NCBI RefSeq assembly: GCF_027271155.1
Contig: NZ_CP114542.1
Coordinates: 2,589,001 to 2,653,000, forward strand
From: Brevundimonas subvibrioides
GTDB lineage: Bacteria > Pseudomonadota > Alphaproteobacteria > Caulobacterales > Caulobacteraceae
DNA: 64,000 nt
Reading direction: 5' to 3'
The position numbers and the translations under genes are program-made. The number at the start of each line of letters is the position of its first letter. Within the stretch, counting starts at the first letter, position 1. Shown piece after piece: positions 28,757 through 37,004 of the stretch. The notes below the pieces were generated by a model. That model was not told where the DNA came from, did no database searches, and worked only from the letters and a program-made list of their open reading frames with translations.

Positions 28757-29773
28757 TCATCGGTAGCCCACCCAGTTGAGGACGACATTGGCGTTGCGGT
28801 GGAAGTAGGTTCGGTATTCGAGGGCGTGGCCGGCCCGGGCGGGGTCGAGCGCGAAGGGGATCTCGAACAGCTGGAACTGACTGGCCTGCTTCCAGTCCTG
28901 ACGCTTCAGGGTCCGCGTGCCCAGGGACTGCCCCGCGCTGGCGTCCCAGATGTCGATCGTGACGATCGGTGAGGTATCGGGGCTGGTGTTGTCGTTGATG
29001 CGCATCCGCCAGATCGCAGTGCGCGCGCCAACCGGGGCGGCCGCATAGGGCCCGTAGGTCATGTGCCCCGCCGGGTCCGTAACGCTGGCAGCCCACCCGT
29101 CAGCGGCCGCGCGACCGACGACGTGATAGATCGAACTGTCCGTCCCGGACCAGGCCGAACCGGCACGGCGGTACCCGAGAGCGTCTACCCCGACCGTCGC
29201 CCGTCCCGTGGACCAGGTCCGGAACTCCAGCTGGTGCCCGCTCGACGCAGCCACGAGCGCGAAGGGCACGTCCAGATACTGATAGGTGTCGCTGGCCGTG
29301 AATGCGCGGCGATCAAAGCCCGCGGACCCGAGGCTGACCCCGGCGGTGGCGTCCCAGATGTCCAGCGCCACCACATCGCCCGTGTCGGGGTAGGTGTGGC
29401 TGTCGACCTTGATGCGCCAGCTGGCGATGTTCAGACCCGTCGGCGTCGCGGGCGTATAGGGGCCGTAGGTCATGAAGCCCGAACCGAGCCCGGCCGAGGC
29501 CTCCCAGCCTCCCGGAATCCCGTAGCCGATGACGTGGGGAAGGCTTTCTGCCTGCCAGACGGCCTCCATCTGATTGAGCGTGGTGACCGTGGTCCGGTTG
29601 CCCGCAGCATCGTAGCGATAGGCGGTGTTGGTCTGGGACGAGCGATCGACGGCGATCAGCCGACCAAGGCTGTCATATCCATACTGCTCGACCGCCTGCG
29701 CCAAACCCACCCCAGGCAGACTGCCAAGGACCCATGCGGCAAGCACAGCCCGGACCGGAACCCGGGGCCTCAC
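28757..29773 (-). CDS. Exported protein with one YD repeat and two beta-sandwich-like repeats
   Basis: About 338 residues from a GTG at 29773 (signal peptide PVRAVLAAWVLGSLPGVGLA, GGAG upstream); a GTG at 29800 is also possible. After one YD unit (YGYDSLGRLIAVDRS, YRYDAAGNRTTV) come two related domains of about 120 residues, each with MTYGPY, then (V/D)ALDIWDA or TIDIWDA, then LGxR or LGYR near the end. They look like carbohydrate- or surface-binding beta-sandwiches. It is the first gene of the leftward Rhs run, and its stop overlaps a possible start of the next gene. Confidence 0.7.
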   Translation of the reverse strand: MRPRVPVRAVLAAWVLGSLPGVGLAQAVEQYGYDSLGRLIAVDRSSQTNTAYRYDAAGNRTTVTTLNQMEAVWQAESLPHVIGYGIPGGWEASAGLGSGFMTYGPYTPATPTGLNIASWRIKVDSHTYPDTGDVVALDIWDATAGVSLGSAGFDRRAFTASDTYQYLDVPFALVAASSGHQLEFRTWSTGRATVGVDALGYRRAGSAWSGTDSSIYHVVGRAAADGWAASVTDPAGHMTYGPYAAAPVGARTAIWRMRINDNTSPDTSPIVTIDIWDASAGQSLGTRTLKRQDWKQASQFQLFEIPFALDPARAGHALEYRTYFHRNANVVLNWVGYR

Positions 29774-29963
29774 AGACCCGCTCCGTCGCCCGGGCACCAC
29801 CCCCTCAGGGGGAAACGGAACTCAAGCCCCAACCAGCGCATGCTAAGCCCCCCGTTCGAGAACGAGGGTTGGCCAATCCCGCCAACGCGTCAAGCGCGAT
29901 TCCGGCGGTCGGGCCGTCTCTCTCATCGACGGGCCGCCGCGTGGGCGTTTTAAACCTGGTAGT

Positions 29964-30130
29964 TGTCGTCAAGCCGACCCGGCTGATCCAGATGCCTCAG
30001 ATCCAGCCGATCCAGAGCTGCCCCATATGACGCCAGCCCGTCGGTGGTGAGAGTCTGTGCCTCGACCGGCTGATTGAAAAAGAGATGCCTGAGCCGCTTC
30101 AAGGCGGCCTTTCCAAGATTCCGTCGCCGC
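29964..30130 (-). mobile_element. Degraded type 1 IS6 transposase fragment
   Basis: Clearly related to 20040-20200 inside the intact type 1 element (CGACCCGG, then the region of [10 protein letters not shown] in antisense), with several substitutions and small gaps. Neither end is visible. It lies between the two divergent YD genes and with 23448-23798 brackets the Rhs cassette. The rest of the 29774-30453 gap shows only scattered hairpins and no gene I can support. Confidence 0.65.
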
Positions 30131-30453
30131 AGAAGCGATGGACCCGACCGTCTACCTTGACGTGCCCCGGGGAATGAACAACCCTCGACAGGCTTTCAGT
30201 TTGGTTTGGTGCCGGGTCTGTTGATCGGATGCGTCGTCTCTGGCGAATGGGTGGCCAGTAGGCAAGGGAACGGTCTTGAAGCTTCGAGAGGAGTGACGTT
30301 GACTTGGCAGAACTCTCCCCGGCTTTGGCTGCGGCAGCCCCAGCGACGCAACCATTTATGAACAGATACACGCGCCCGCATGACGTTCAGGGCGACTCCG
30401 GATTCACTTTACTCAGTACATTACCAACTCAGCACGCACATACAGTCAAGCAC

Positions 30454-31029
30454 ATGCAATGGCGTCCGGTCCGATCTCTTCCGCAAGCAGCATTCGCCGC
30501 CGCTCTTGTTCTGGCCCCGTCAGCGCATGCCCAACAGATTACCTTTTATGCCTACGATAGCCTGGGACGACTGACCAACGCCGGAGCAAATAGCGCCGAC
30601 ACCCGCTACTACATCCTGGACAATGCCGGCAACCGGGCGAAAATCCGATGCTGCGACGCCATCGGCGGATGGCAGGTCAAGGATGACGGGTTCGATCCCT
30701 ACTTCTATCTCCAGACTTATCCTGACATTGCTACGGCAGGAATCGATCCCTATCAGCACTGGCTGCAATGGGGCGCGAGCGAGAACCGTTGGCCAAACAG
30801 ATATTTTAATACGGCCTGGTACCGCGCCACCTATGGTGTGCCAGCGGGGGTGAACCCGCTCACCGAGTATCACACCTCAGGATGGCAAGCCGGCAGAAAT
30901 CCCTCACCCGAATTCTCCACCAGTCGGTACAGATCCACGTACCCCGACATATTGAACGCCAACGTCGATCCGCTTCAGCACTATTTGCGATGGGGCTATG
31001 GCGAGGGCCGATCGGCGTTCCCAGCATAG
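30454..31029 (+). CDS. Exported YD-fragment protein with repeated aromatic motifs
   Basis: 191 residues; the ATG at 30454 gives a signal peptide (LPQAAFAAALVLAPSAHAQ), while the longer open frame from 30304 does not. One YD-like unit (FYAYDSLGRLTNAG, YYILDNAGNRAK) is followed by three repeats of about 38 residues with the pattern YPDI, DP, HYLRWG, EGR. This repeat is known from alphaproteobacterial RTX-like and glycosyltransferase-associated surface proteins. Probably a truncated or reduced surface protein related to the Rhs cassette but on the other strand. Confidence 0.65.
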   Translation: MQWRPVRSLPQAAFAAALVLAPSAHAQQITFYAYDSLGRLTNAGANSADTRYYILDNAGNRAKIRCCDAIGGWQVKDDGFDPYFYLQTYPDIATAGIDPYQHWLQWGASENRWPNRYFNTAWYRATYGVPAGVNPLTEYHTSGWQAGRNPSPEFSTSRYRSTYPDILNANVDPLQHYLRWGYGEGRSAFPA

Positions 31030-31084
31030 CAAGACTGACAACGCGGCTCGATCCGTCAGAACTCCTCTGAAAGCTATATTGACG

Positions 31085-31155
31085 CTAACGAGAAATCGGC
31101 TTCACGGAACACCACGGCCTGCAGTGGAGAAAAGTTAGCGTTGGACTGACAGCAC
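31085..31155. mobile_element. Hybrid IS6 end fragment
   Basis: The left part (GAAATCGGCTTCACGGAACA) matches the transposase start region of the type 1 element; the right part (TTGGACTGACAGCACC) matches the right end of type 2. Two element types have been joined here. Confidence 0.6.
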
Positions 31156-31176
31156 CGCCACACACCCCCGGCACCT

Positions 31177-31755
31177 GGGTCTGTCAGGGCAGCTGAGCCA
31201 AGTTGAAACGTCCCCTACCCTGCCCAGTTTCAGACAACCGCAGCCGCCCGAGCGGCATCGGCTTCGGCCCGGAAAAGCCGAAGGGTTGGTCTGCTGATCA
31301 GATGGCGCTGGACGTTGAAGGTGTTGTAGATCGCCGCGTGGGTGGTGAGGAATCTCCGGGCTGAGGCCTGGGATTTGAACCGCTGCTGCTGTCGCTCTCG
31401 TCGTCGGATCGGCAGATGGGAGTTCTCTGCCCGATTGTTCTCCCGAAGCCGGCCGGGTCGATGCAGATGACTCAGATCCACGACATCGAGCGCCGCGCCA
31501 TAGGAGGCCAGGCCGTCAGTCGTGATCGTCCAGCACCGGATCGTCTCATAGCTGACGTCGATACCCCGTTGCGCGAGCAGTTCCTCGACGTCACGAAAAC
31601 TGAGGCTGAAACGAAAGTACAGCCAGACGGCATGGCGGATAACACCTGCCGGAAACCGGTGACGCTTGAACGAAATCGCCTTCACGGAACATGATCCCCG
31701 TCAGTGGCTTGCGCCAAAAAAACCGGAGACCTTTTATCGTCCGCCTGACAGCACC
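31177..31755 (-). mobile_element. Type 1 IS6 element with an internal deletion
   Basis: 579 bp, with GGGTCTGTCAGGG at the left and GGTGCTGTCAGGCGG read inwards from the right. It is about 240 bp shorter than the copy at 19777 because of the deletion inside the transposase. It could be mobilised only by a transposase supplied from elsewhere. Confidence 0.78.
31230..31685 (-). pseudogene. IS6-type transposase with an in-frame deletion
   Basis: 151 residues against 230 in the intact copy. After ETIRCWTI it jumps to TTDGLASYG, so the segment with the first catalytic Asp is lost and the protein cannot be active. In the intact copy the sequence CGTGATCGTC occurs at both edges of the lost segment (about 20117 and 20356), so slippage between direct repeats explains the deletion. 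Confidence 0.85.
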
Positions 31756-31797
31756 ATTTCGGCAACCCAGAGATGAGAGAAAATTCTCTGCAAGCGC

Positions 31798-33240
31798 TCA
31801 GCTCCAGGAGTAGCTGGTCTTGGTCTGGGTGTAGAACTCGACGGCGGCGAAGCCCTGTTCACGTGAGCCGTAGCTGGAGGCTTTCGAGCCCCCGAACGGC
31901 ACGTGATAGTCGACCCCGGCGGTGGCGAGATTGACCATGGTCATGCCGGCGCGGGCACGGCGCTGGAAGTCGCGGGCGTGCTTCAGGCTGGTGGTGACGA
32001 TGCCGGCCGAGAGGCCGAATTCGGTGCCGTTGGCGACGGCGAGGGCCTCTTCGTAGTCCCTGACCCGGATCGTCGAGGCGACGGGGCCGAAGACCTCTTC
32101 GGTGTTGATCCGCATGGTGGGATCGGTGTCGGCGATCAGGGTCGGCTGGACGTACCAGCCGGGGGTGGGGAGGCTCAGCCGCTCGCCGCCGGTGACGATG
32201 CGGCCGCCCGCCGCGCGGGCAATGTCGATGTATCGGTAGCTGGTCTCCATCTGCGCCTCCGACACCGCCGGACCCATCTGGGTGTCCGGGTCCAGCGCGT
32301 CGCCGACCCGCAGGGCCGCGACCCTCTCGGCCAGCAGAGCCACGAACCGGTCGTGGATGGCATCGGTGACGATCAGGCGGCTGGAGGCCGTGCAGCGCTG
32401 ACCCGTGGCGAAGAACGATCCGTCCAGCGCGATGGCGACCGCGCGTTCCAGATCGGCATCGTCCAGCACGATCAGCGGATTCTTGCCGCCCATCTCCAGC
32501 TGCACCCGTGCCTGACGCTTGATGGCCCCGAGCGCCACGCCCGCGCCCACGCTCTGCGACCCCGTGAAAGACAGGCCGTCGACGTCGGGATGATCGACGA
32601 TGGCCTGGCCGACGCCGCCGCGACCGATCACGAGGTTGAACACGCCCGCCGGGACGCCAGCCTCGACGAGGATATCGGCGAGCGCCGAGGCCGTCGCCGG
32701 CGTCGGTCCCGCCGGTTTCATCACCACCGTATTGCCGAACGCCAGGGCGGGTGCCGCCTTCCAGGCCGGGATGGCGATGGGAAAGTTCCAGGGCGTGATC
32801 AGGCCATAGACGCCGACCGCCTGACGATAGGTCTGGATCTCGACCCCCGGGCGGACGCTGTCCAGGTTCTGGCCGTGACGACGCAGGGCCTCGCCGGCGA
32901 AATACTTCAGGATGCGCCCGGCGCGGACGGTCTCGCCGATGCCTTCGGCCAGGGTCTTGCCTTCCTCGCGAGACAGCAGGCGCCCCAGCTGCTCGCGTCG
33001 CTCCATGACAAGGGCCCCCGCACGGTCCAGCACATCGGAGCGGACTTCGGGCGAGGCCTCCGACCAGGCCGGGAAGGCAGCCCTGGCGGCGGCCACGGCG
33101 GCGTCGACCTCGGCCTGACCGCCATCGGGGGTGCGGGCGACGATCTCGTTTGTGTTCGATGGATTGTGGCTCTCGCCCGGCCGGGCCACCTCCGCACGCT
33201 CGCCGTCGATCAGGTGGCAGAGGTTCAGGGTCTCGGTCAT
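31798..33240 (-). CDS. NAD(P)-dependent aldehyde dehydrogenase, probably 2-oxoglutarate semialdehyde dehydrogenase
   Basis: 480 residues, typical of the aldehyde dehydrogenase superfamily: ITPWNFPIAIPAWK near residue 150, SFTGS, catalytic Glu249 in LEMGGKNP, nucleophile Cys283 in GQRCTASS, and EEVFGP. The divergent neighbour makes 2-oxoglutarate semialdehyde from 5-dehydro-4-deoxyglucarate, so oxidation of that aldehyde to 2-oxoglutarate (EC 1.2.1.26) is the natural assignment. Sequence alone does not separate it from succinate semialdehyde dehydrogenases. It shares a 250-bp divergent promoter region with the dehydratase. Confidence 0.85.
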   Translation of the reverse strand: MTETLNLCHLIDGERAEVARPGESHNPSNTNEIVARTPDGGQAEVDAAVAAARAAFPAWSEASPEVRSDVLDRAGALVMERREQLGRLLSREEGKTLAEGIGETVRAGRILKYFAGEALRRHGQNLDSVRPGVEIQTYRQAVGVYGLITPWNFPIAIPAWKAAPALAFGNTVVMKPAGPTPATASALADILVEAGVPAGVFNLVIGRGGVGQAIVDHPDVDGLSFTGSQSVGAGVALGAIKRQARVQLEMGGKNPLIVLDDADLERAVAIALDGSFFATGQRCTASSRLIVTDAIHDRFVALLAERVAALRVGDALDPDTQMGPAVSEAQMETSYRYIDIARAAGGRIVTGGERLSLPTPGWYVQPTLIADTDPTMRINTEEVFGPVASTIRVRDYEEALAVANGTEFGLSAGIVTTSLKHARDFQRRARAGMTMVNLATAGVDYHVPFGGSKASSYGSREQGFAAVEFYTQTKTSYSWS

Positions 33241-33368
33241 GGGGCGGTCCTGCTACTATCGGAGCGGTTTAAGGCCTGATCCATGCCTTACGAACACCGA
33301 AACTGGCATCGATCGCGTCTGAAATCGCATCGATACAGAGCTGAAACGCGCTAGCTGAAGTCGATCAA

Positions 33369-33402
33369 GCCAAATTGCGTATCGGTCGATAGCCCATTTG
33401 GC
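33369..33402. promoter_or_regulatory. 34-bp nested dyad, likely operator
   Basis: Outer arms GCCAAAT (33369-33375) and ATTTGGC (33396-33402) and inner arms TATCG and CGATA (33380-33391) share exactly the same centre, at 33385.5. It sits between the divergent dehydrogenase and dehydratase genes, a typical place for LysR-type control; the LysR gene at 34507 is the best candidate. A related half occurs at 40366-40388. Confidence 0.65.
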
Positions 33403-33492
33403 TTAGACCCGCATCGAACCCCCCGATACCCTTCAGGCGAGGCGCAGCAATGGCGCTGGGCGGCCCTGCCGTCGAACAGTGAAGGGAACTCC

Positions 33493-34437
33493 ATGTCCAG
33501 AATGACGCCTGCGGAAATGGCCGCAACGATCGGTGGTGGCCTGCTGTCGTTCCCTGTGACCCATTTCGACGCCCGGCATCAGTTCGTGGAAAAGGATTAT
33601 CGCGAGCATTGCGCATGGATGCTGCAGTACGAACTGGCCGGCCTGTTTGCAGCGGGTGGTACGGGCGAGTTCTTCTCCCTGACGCCCGCAGAGGTGGTCA
33701 CCGTCGTCAAGGCAGCGGTTGAGGAAACAGCGGGCAAGACGCCGGTCGTGGCCGGCTGCGGATATGGCACAGCCATCGCGGTCGATCTGGCGAAGTCCGC
33801 CGAGGCCAGTGGGGCTGACGGCATCCTGCTGCTGCCGCCCTATCTGATGGTGCCCGGGCAGGAAGGCCTGGCAGCTCACGTCGAGGCAGTCTGCAAGGCC
33901 ACCCATCTGGGCGTCATCGTCTACAACCGCGATAACGCCGTGCTGAACGAGGACACCCTCGAAGGGCTGTGCGATCGCAATCCGAACCTCGTGGGGTTCA
34001 AGGACGGCGTGGGCGACATCGAGCTGATGATGAAGGTCTTCGCGCGGATGGGTGACCGGTTGACCTATGTCGGAGGCCTGCCGACGGCCGAGACCTTCGC
34101 CCCAGCCTATCTGGAAATGGGCGTCACGACCTATTCGTCAGCGATCTTCAACTTCATGCCGGAGTTCGCGTTGGACTTCTACAAGGCGGTCCGCGCGCGG
34201 GATCACGCGACGATCATGGCTGGCCTGCGCGATTTCGTGCTGCCGTACATCGCCCTTCGCAACAAGGGGAAAGGCTATGCGGTGTCGATCGTCAAGGCGG
34301 GTATGACCGCCATCGGACGGACCGCCGGGCCGGTCCGGACCCCGCTGGTCGATTTGTCGGACGTCGAGCTGGCCGAGCTGTCTTCGCTGATCGCACGCGT
34401 TCTGCCGGCGGCACCGAAGCTGGCGGCGAACGGCTAG
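33493..34437 (+). CDS. kdgD: 5-dehydro-4-deoxyglucarate dehydratase
   Basis: 314 residues, close to the usual 303 or so for the family. It belongs to the DapA/NAL class I aldolase-like fold: [12 protein letters not shown] near residue 55, Tyr144 in VIVYNRDN, and the Schiff-base Lys170 in VGFKDGVGD. Family enzymes dehydrate and decarboxylate 5-dehydro-4-deoxy-D-glucarate to 2-oxoglutarate semialdehyde (EC 4.2.1.41) in D-glucarate/galactarate breakdown. GAAGGGA lies upstream of the ATG. The aldehyde dehydrogenase next door would complete the path to 2-oxoglutarate. Glucarate dehydratase itself is not in the window. Confidence 0.9.
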   Translation: MSRMTPAEMAATIGGGLLSFPVTHFDARHQFVEKDYREHCAWMLQYELAGLFAAGGTGEFFSLTPAEVVTVVKAAVEETAGKTPVVAGCGYGTAIAVDLAKSAEASGADGILLLPPYLMVPGQEGLAAHVEAVCKATHLGVIVYNRDNAVLNEDTLEGLCDRNPNLVGFKDGVGDIELMMKVFARMGDRLTYVGGLPTAETFAPAYLEMGVTTYSSAIFNFMPEFALDFYKAVRARDHATIMAGLRDFVLPYIALRNKGKGYAVSIVKAGMTAIGRTAGPVRTPLVDLSDVELAELSSLIARVLPAAPKLAANG

Positions 34438-34506
34438 GCAGTGTGGCCTGTCCGGCCCGGCCCGGAGCGCCTAGCATCGTCCGCCTGAAAGAAGGCGGGA
34501 CGGGTC

Positions 34507-35409
34507 ATGTTTGAGTTGAGCCAGCTTCGGTGCTTCGTCGCCGTCGCCGAGGAACTGCATTTTGGTCGGGCCGCACAGCGGCTGAACATGACGCAGCCGC
34601 CACTGAGCCGTCAGGTGCAGTTGCTTGAGCGGATCCTCGGCGTCGTTCTGCTGGACCGGACGAGTCGCTCGGTACGGCTAACGCCCGCTGGGCGCTCGTT
34701 CTTGATTGAGGCCAAACGCATCCTGAGGCTGGCCGAGAGCGCGGCTCTGGCGACACGGCGCATCGGCAAGGGGGACGCGGGCCGGGTGGCCATCGGCTTC
34801 ACGGCGGCCTCGGGCTACAGCTTCCTGCCCAGCCTCGTGGATCTGGCGCGGACCAGACTGCCCAATGTCGACCTGACCCTGAGGGAGCTGGTGTCCGGCG
34901 AGCAGGTCGAGGCCCTGCTGACGGGCCGGATCGATCTCGGGCTGGTGCGGCCGCCTCTGACCCGGCCGGAGTTCGACAAGGTGAGGGTGCTGACCGAGCC
35001 CCTGGTCGCGGCCCTGCCGGGCGGCGATCCCCGGCTGGAGAAAGACCGGCTGACCCTGGCCGATTTCGATGCCCTGCCCATGATCACCTATGCGCCCGAG
35101 GGTGCCGGCTATTTCCATGCCATGCTGACGGCCATGTTCGACGAGGCCGGGGTGTCGCCGAACTACGTCCAGTACATGGCCCAGATCCACTCGATCCTGG
35201 CCCTGGTCCACGCCCGGATCGGGGCGGCGGCGGTGCCCGAGGCTGCCACCAAACTGCATTTCGAGGGGGTGGCGTTCCGCCCGCTGGAGACCTTCCCCCC
35301 GCGCCCGGTTGAGCTGTTTGTGGCCTGGCGCAAGGACAACGACAACCCGAGCCTGAAGCCGTTGCTGGACCTTATCTCGGCCCAGGTAGCGGACTTGCCG
35401 GCCGGCTAG
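34507..35409 (+). CDS. LysR-type transcriptional regulator
   Basis: 300 residues. The N-terminal winged helix is typical (FELSQLRCFVAVAEELHFGRAAQRLNM broken over residues 2-28, then QPPLSRQVQLLE), followed by the two-lobed effector-binding domain (residues 90-295). It lies 70 bp after kdgD and 11 bp before the esterase on the same strand. It probably controls the aldarate genes, binding at the dyad at 33369 and perhaps at 40366; the ligand is likely an aldarate or its derivative. That target is inferred from position. Confidence 0.9.
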   Translation: MFELSQLRCFVAVAEELHFGRAAQRLNMTQPPLSRQVQLLERILGVVLLDRTSRSVRLTPAGRSFLIEAKRILRLAESAALATRRIGKGDAGRVAIGFTAASGYSFLPSLVDLARTRLPNVDLTLRELVSGEQVEALLTGRIDLGLVRPPLTRPEFDKVRVLTEPLVAALPGGDPRLEKDRLTLADFDALPMITYAPEGAGYFHAMLTAMFDEAGVSPNYVQYMAQIHSILALVHARIGAAAVPEAATKLHFEGVAFRPLETFPPRPVELFVAWRKDNDNPSLKPLLDLISAQVADLPAG

Positions 35410-35420
35410 GAGAACCACCG

Positions 35421-36995
35421 ATGCCCACCCGCCGCAGCGTCGTTGCCGGATCGGTTGCTCTGGCGACGCTCTTGCCCGGAGGCGTTCACGCAGAGGGGTC
35501 AGCGCCGGTGGCCATGACACGGCACGGACCGGTGAGGGGGTTCCTCGATCGCGACATCAGGGTCTTCAAGGGCATCCGCTACGGAGCCGATTCGGCGCCA
35601 AGGCGGTTCCAGCCGGCAGTGGTCCCCGAGCGTTGGACGGATGTGCTGGAGACTACAGCCTATGGCGCTGCCAGCCCGCAGAAATCCGAAGAGGCGAACC
35701 AGTCGGAGGATTGTCTATTCTTGAACGTCTGGACCCCGGCGCTGGCCGATGTGGGCCATTCTGGTCGAGCGGGCCGACCCGTCATGGTCTATGTCCACGG
35801 CGGAGCCCACGCCAACGGGTCGGGTTCGAGCCCACTGTATGACGGCGTCGCCCTGTGTCGGCGAGGGGACGTGGTCGTGGTGACCCTGAACCACCGGCTG
35901 AACGTCTTCGGCTACAACGGGCTGGGGCAGTTGACGAGCGACTTCGCCCGGTCAGGCAGCGTGGGCAACCTCGACATCATGCTGGCGCTGGAATGGGTCC
36001 GGGACAGTATCGCGGCCTTCGGTGGCGACCCGGAGAATGTCACCGTCTTCGGCCAGTCAGGGGGCGGGGCCAAGCTGGTGACCCTGATGGCCATGCCGTC
36101 GGCGGCGGGCCTGTTTCACAAGGTCATCACCATGAGCGGCCAACATGTAACGGCCATGGGGCCGCAGCATGCCGAACTCAGGATGCGGGCTTTCCTCGAT
36201 CATCTGGGCCTGACGCCGGAGCGGGCCGGGGAGCTGGCGACCCTGCCCATGGGACGGCTGGTCGAGGCTCTTGCGATGGACGATCCGATCGAGAAGGGTG
36301 GCATCTATTTCTGGTCTGTGATGGACCACGACACCTTGCCGAGGCATCCGTTCGTTCCCGATGCGCCGAGAGAGAGCGCGCATATTCCGATGATCATCGG
36401 CAATACCCACGACGAGGCACGGGCCTTCACGGCAAGCGATGGGCGGAACTTCAGCCTGACCTGGGACACGGTAGCGGCCAAGCTTGCGCCCGAGTTCGTC
36501 GTCGACCTCAACGCGCAATATGTCGTAGAATGGTACAGGGCGAGGTTCCCCCAGATGTCGCCGGTCGACGTCTTCTTCGCCGCCGCGACCTGCGGCCGGT
36601 CACGTCCGGGGCATCTGATTCAGGCACAGGAGCGGGCACGCCTCGGGGACAGGACCTGGATGTACCAACTGGATTTTGGTTCGCCGGTCGAACCGCGTTT
36701 GGGGGCCTACCATGCGTTCGACATCGCCCTGGCCTTCGACAACTGCCACCAACCCACGTCGAAGACAGGGACCGGGCCCGAGGCTCTGGAGGTCGCGCGG
36801 CGGATGAGCGAGACCTTCATCGCCTTCGCTCGCACCGGCGATCCCAACAATGCCGCTATCCCGACGTGGGCGCCCTATGATCTGGAACGGCGGCCGACGA
36901 TGATCTTCGACGTCGAGACTCGGCCGATGGACGATCCTCGCGCAGACGAGCGGCGTCTGTTCCAGGTCGCACCTTTCCTGAAGCCGGGGACCTGA
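35421..36995 (+). CDS. Exported type-B carboxylesterase
   Basis: 524 residues. The N-terminus (PTRRSVVAGSVALATLLPG) looks like a Tat or Sec signal ending near VHAEG. Carboxylesterase type B features: EDCLFLNVWTP, the oxyanion segment VYVHGGAHANGSG, nucleophile Ser213 in FGQSGGGAK, an acidic residue in NTHDEAR, and His in GAYHAFDIAL. AGGAG precedes the ATG. The gene is 11 bp after the LysR gene and so probably co-transcribed. In this context it may release a uronic or aldaric acid from an ester outside the cytoplasm, which is inference. Confidence 0.87.
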   Translation: MPTRRSVVAGSVALATLLPGGVHAEGSAPVAMTRHGPVRGFLDRDIRVFKGIRYGADSAPRRFQPAVVPERWTDVLETTAYGAASPQKSEEANQSEDCLFLNVWTPALADVGHSGRAGRPVMVYVHGGAHANGSGSSPLYDGVALCRRGDVVVVTLNHRLNVFGYNGLGQLTSDFARSGSVGNLDIMLALEWVRDSIAAFGGDPENVTVFGQSGGGAKLVTLMAMPSAAGLFHKVITMSGQHVTAMGPQHAELRMRAFLDHLGLTPERAGELATLPMGRLVEALAMDDPIEKGGIYFWSVMDHDTLPRHPFVPDAPRESAHIPMIIGNTHDEARAFTASDGRNFSLTWDTVAAKLAPEFVVDLNAQYVVEWYRARFPQMSPVDVFFAAATCGRSRPGHLIQAQERARLGDRTWMYQLDFGSPVEPRLGAYHAFDIALAFDNCHQPTSKTGTGPEALEVARRMSETFIAFARTGDPNNAAIPTWAPYDLERRPTMIFDVETRPMDDPRADERRLFQVAPFLKPGT

Positions 36996-37004
36996 CCCGG
37001 CGCG

